The notes under the pieces were generated by a model. That model was given only the letters and a program-made list of their open reading frames with translations, was not told the origin of the DNA and did no database searches. From Nereocystis luetkeana (taxonomy: Eukaryota; Sar; Phaeophyceae; Laminariales; Laminariaceae): DNA of 64,000 bases. The first letter of the stretch is position 1, and each line of letters opens with the position of its first letter. The stretch spans positions 372,001 to 436,000 of the forward strand of contig JARUPZ010000024.1 in NCBI GenBank assembly GCA_031213475.1, given 5' to 3'. This document shows, piece by piece, positions 61,682-64,000 of the stretch. The position numbers were made by a program, and so were the translations under genes.

Positions 61682-62038
61682 TATTACGGGGGACCATAGT
61701 TAATAGGACCAAATATTGTTAGTAAAAATGGTTAAATATATAGTTTTTTATGTATACCATAGGTCCTACTAACTATAGTCCCCCGTAATACGGGGGACCA
61801 TAGTTAATACCTGGTAGGACCAAATATTGTTAGTAAAAATTGTTAAATATATAGTTTTTTGTGTATACCATTTGTCCTATTAACTATTGTATTACGGGGG
61901 ACCATAGTTAATACTATGATCCCCCGTAATATTACGGGGGACCATAGTTAATAGGACCAAATATTGTTAGTAAAAATTGTTAAATATATAGTTTTTTGTG
62001 TATACCATTTGTCCTATTAACTATTGCCCCCCGTAATA
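61682..62038. mobile_element. A-family MITE cluster: three copies and a 42-bp mini-MITE
   Basis: Copy 61682-61790 is complete. A second (from 61788) shares its terminal bases, carries TACCTGGTA at 61808-61816 and breaks off at about 61888. A 42-bp element at 61890-61931 consists of two terminal repeats only. A third full copy spans 61930-62038. The second and third share private changes (AAAATTGTTAAATATATAGT, CCATTTGTCC), so one duplicated from the other. Confidence 0.93.
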
Positions 62039-62041
62039 TTA

Positions 62042-62192
62042 ATAGTCGTAACTCCGAAGTCAGGTCCGGGGTCACATACGAAGCAGAGTTTTATCCCCCT
62101 CCCCCAAGTACGGTTCATGCCTCGCTTTATTTTTTCATTGCGGGAAGGCTGCGTTCAGGCCTTGCTTCCCTCTTCGACTCGCGTAAAATTCT
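62042..62192 (+). repeat. Repeat E copy 5
   Basis: GTCGTAACTCCGAAGTCAGG TCCGGGGTCACATACG ... CTCTTCGACTCGCG. It begins right after A-MITE 61930-62038, separated by TATTAATA. Confidence 0.8.
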
Positions 62193-62311
62193 ATTACGGC
62201 GGGGACCGTAGTAAACAGCACCTACGGTACACACAAAAACCTATTTACTTACCAGGGGTACCTATTCTTTCTAGCAATATTTGGTCCTATTTACTGCGAT
62301 CCCCCGAAATA
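62192..62311. mobile_element. A-family MITE 20, with a TACCAGGGGTA insert
   Basis: TATTACGGCGGGGACCGTAG ... GATCCCCCGAAATA, with TACCAGGGGTA at 62250-62260 interrupting the TTTACCTATT segment. Confidence 0.92.
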
Positions 62312-62479
62312 GTATGCTGGAAGGTTGAAGTTCCCGAGTAGGGTATCCCCGAAACGTGACGAAGCGGTAAAGTGGTTGATGGTTGTTGGGGGACGGCACT
62401 GATGCCACTGTTGTCGCTCGCACCTCTGCCAACGTGTACCCGGCTCCCAAATCAAGCTATTCTCAAATACTAATAGTAA

Positions 62480-62588
62480 TATTACGGGGGACCATAGTTA
62501 ATAGGACCAAATATTGTAGGTAAAAATAGGTAAATATATAGGTTTTTGTCTGTACCGGAGGTCCTATTTACTATGGTCCCCCGTAATA
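62480..62588. mobile_element. A-family MITE 21
   Basis: Perfect ends (TATTACGGGGGACCATAG ... CCCCCGTAATA). Confidence 0.96.
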
Positions 62589-62938
62589 GTCTGTCCCCGA
62601 AGCGTGATGCAGAATGATACCAACACCTCGCATGTACGTCGTAGCGACAGTAGTAGGGCCGTGGGTTGGTTGACTATGACTACAAGTCGCCGACTGTTAC
62701 GGTGTATCCTATCATTTTATTGATAATAGTAAATTACAACCCACGATGGACCAAAAAACATTTATTCCCCCCCCCCCCCCCCCCAAAAAAAAAAACATCT
62801 GCTCGCGACTCCCAAGCTACAGCAGTAGGTCCAAGTGCGGCCGTCGTGGTTTTGCCCGTCCCCGGAGGCCCGTACGTGAGAAGCCGCTATGGAGAGCAAT
62901 AGCAGGGTATCCCTCTACGGTATGCCCACACACTATGA

Positions 62939-63048
62939 TAGTACGGGGGACCATAGTAAATAGGACCAAGTATTGTTAGTAAAAATAGCGAAATATATAG
63001 GTTTTTGTATGGGCCGTAGGTTCTATTTAATATGGTCCCCCGCCATAT
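62939..63048. mobile_element. A-family MITE 22
   Basis: TAGTACGGGGGACCATAG ... GGTCCCCCGCCATA. Confidence 0.92.
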
Positions 63049-63103
63049 TGTGATTGGTTAACGTTACTAAGGTTTCTTCGTACTGTGTGCTCACCTTTGC
63101 GAG

Positions 63104-63212
63104 TATTACGGAGGACCATAGTTAATAGGACCTATGGTATACACAAAAACCTACATATTTACCTGTTTTTACTAACAATATTTGGTCCTATTAACTATGG
63201 TCCCCCGTAATA
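63104..63212. mobile_element. A-family MITE 23
   Basis: TATTACGGAGGACCATAG ... GGTCCCCCGTAATA. Confidence 0.95.
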
Positions 63213-64000
63213 GTTGGTATTTGTCTAGGTGTTGAAGTTTCGTTGCGTCTGGTCATTTGCGGAGTTCGGCGGCTTGTGAATGGTATGTGCGCGTTGGTGG
63301 CTCTCCACGTGTGTCTTTTATTGAAAAGGTTATCAGTCAAGGGAGACGGCTTACTTCGCTTTTCAACTACAGCAGTTGTTGTTGTTGTTGTCACATTAAT
63401 CCATGTCCTAGATCGTGAGTCTGTGTACAGTGATACAAAGTGATTTGATGAAGCTGATGTGACTGACGTCCCTCTGCAAGGCCGTATCCAACTCGATCTC
63501 CCGTCCTCGCGGCATGACGCAGTGTGCTAGTTCTGTAGGAGTTGACCGATGCAGCTGCCGCAAGTGCAATGGTTGCAACTACTGCAAGTACAATGGTTGC
63601 AACTTCAACGGTTGCGATGGATCGGGTCGATGCAACTGCTGCGAGGCTCGCTCACTCTGCAACAGGTGTCCAGCTGTATCTAACTCCCAAGCAAGCGCAT
63701 CTCCTATAGGTGACGACGCAGATATATTTGGTGCAACTGATGTACAGCGCCCATCCGAAACAAAGCCAACTCTGTACAACTCCAATATCAGCGTGTAGGT
63801 GCAGAATACCCAAAATGGGAAGTCACCGGTCCGTCACAAGTCTCAAATGCGGTATAACACGCACAAGTTGCGAATACTTCGAAGTATATATACGTTGGTT
63901 GATGTGGCTTGATGCAACTGTTGCTGACGTGTGACGCCCAGCAGGTGGTGCATGGAAAAGGGGTCGTCCGCTACGCTGGGGTCATTCGTGGGCCTCGCGC
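63213..64000. other. Downstream of the last MITE: no supported gene
   Basis: A Cys-rich open frame at 63514-63798 arises from repeated GGTTGCAACT/GCAACTGCTGC-type sequence and resembles no family I know. A GTT-triplet/CACATTAA fragment at 63376-63405 matches those at 40.5 and 43.6 kb. Confidence 0.5.

Noticed and set aside
63514-63798. Cys-rich small protein (94 aa)
   Set aside because: Composition comes from repeated GGTTGCAACT-like units; no signal peptide or known cysteine framework.

Overview
This window is nuclear DNA of a eukaryote with very long, repeat-filled introns. Two genes are split by canonical GT-AG introns of up to about 10 kb, and there are transposable elements, satellites and triplet arrays throughout. 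The oxygenase gene resembles 2OG-Fe(II) prolyl-hydroxylase-like proteins common in photosynthetic stramenopiles. A brown alga or related stramenopile alga is therefore my best guess, at low confidence, because no marker gene fixes the taxon.

Layout. (1) 1-1.8 kb: repeats. (2) 1,823-30,699, plus strand: fifteen coding exons of the SUMO-activating enzyme catalytic subunit UBA2. Only the first coding exon(s), carrying the N-terminus and the nucleotide-binding glycine loop, is missing and presumably lies upstream of the window. The exons give 1,919 nt of coding sequence spread over about 29 kb. Reading phase is kept across all 14 visible introns, and both zinc CxxC pairs and the catalytic cysteine are present. 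The largest intron (11.5-21.5 kb) holds a frameshifted non-LTR retrotransposon on the minus strand. (3) 30.7-37.9 kb: intergenic, with a roughly 58-bp tandem array, a TTCGG-type satellite and interspersed repeats. (4) 37,880-56,210, minus strand: a six-exon gene for a secreted 2OG-Fe(II) dioxygenase (prolyl 4-hydroxylase-like, 297 aa predicted), with every intron in phase 0. (5) 56.2-60.3 kb: intergenic repeats. (6) 60,336 onward, plus strand: a plausible first exon of an unrecognised gene, then A-family MITE clusters to about 63.2 kb.

Most striking signals. First, about two dozen copies of a roughly 110-bp MITE ('A family', termini TTACGGGG/CCCCGTAA, TA target duplication) sit among at least 23 copies of TATTAATA. 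That sequence is exactly TA plus two bases from each MITE end plus TA, as expected of an excision scar. Second, a further TA-bounded motif, TACCTGGTA/TACCAGGTA, occurs at least 29 times and in several MITE copies clearly interrupts the consensus at a TA. A third, TACAGCAGTA, occurs at least 10 times. Third, introns of both genes repeatedly contain decayed tandem copies of the adjoining exon edge with its splice site, which suggests that introns grow by local duplication across exon/intron junctions.

All coordinates and counts were made by eye. Exon boundaries rest on phase continuity, GT-AG sites and remembered family motifs, not on alignments.
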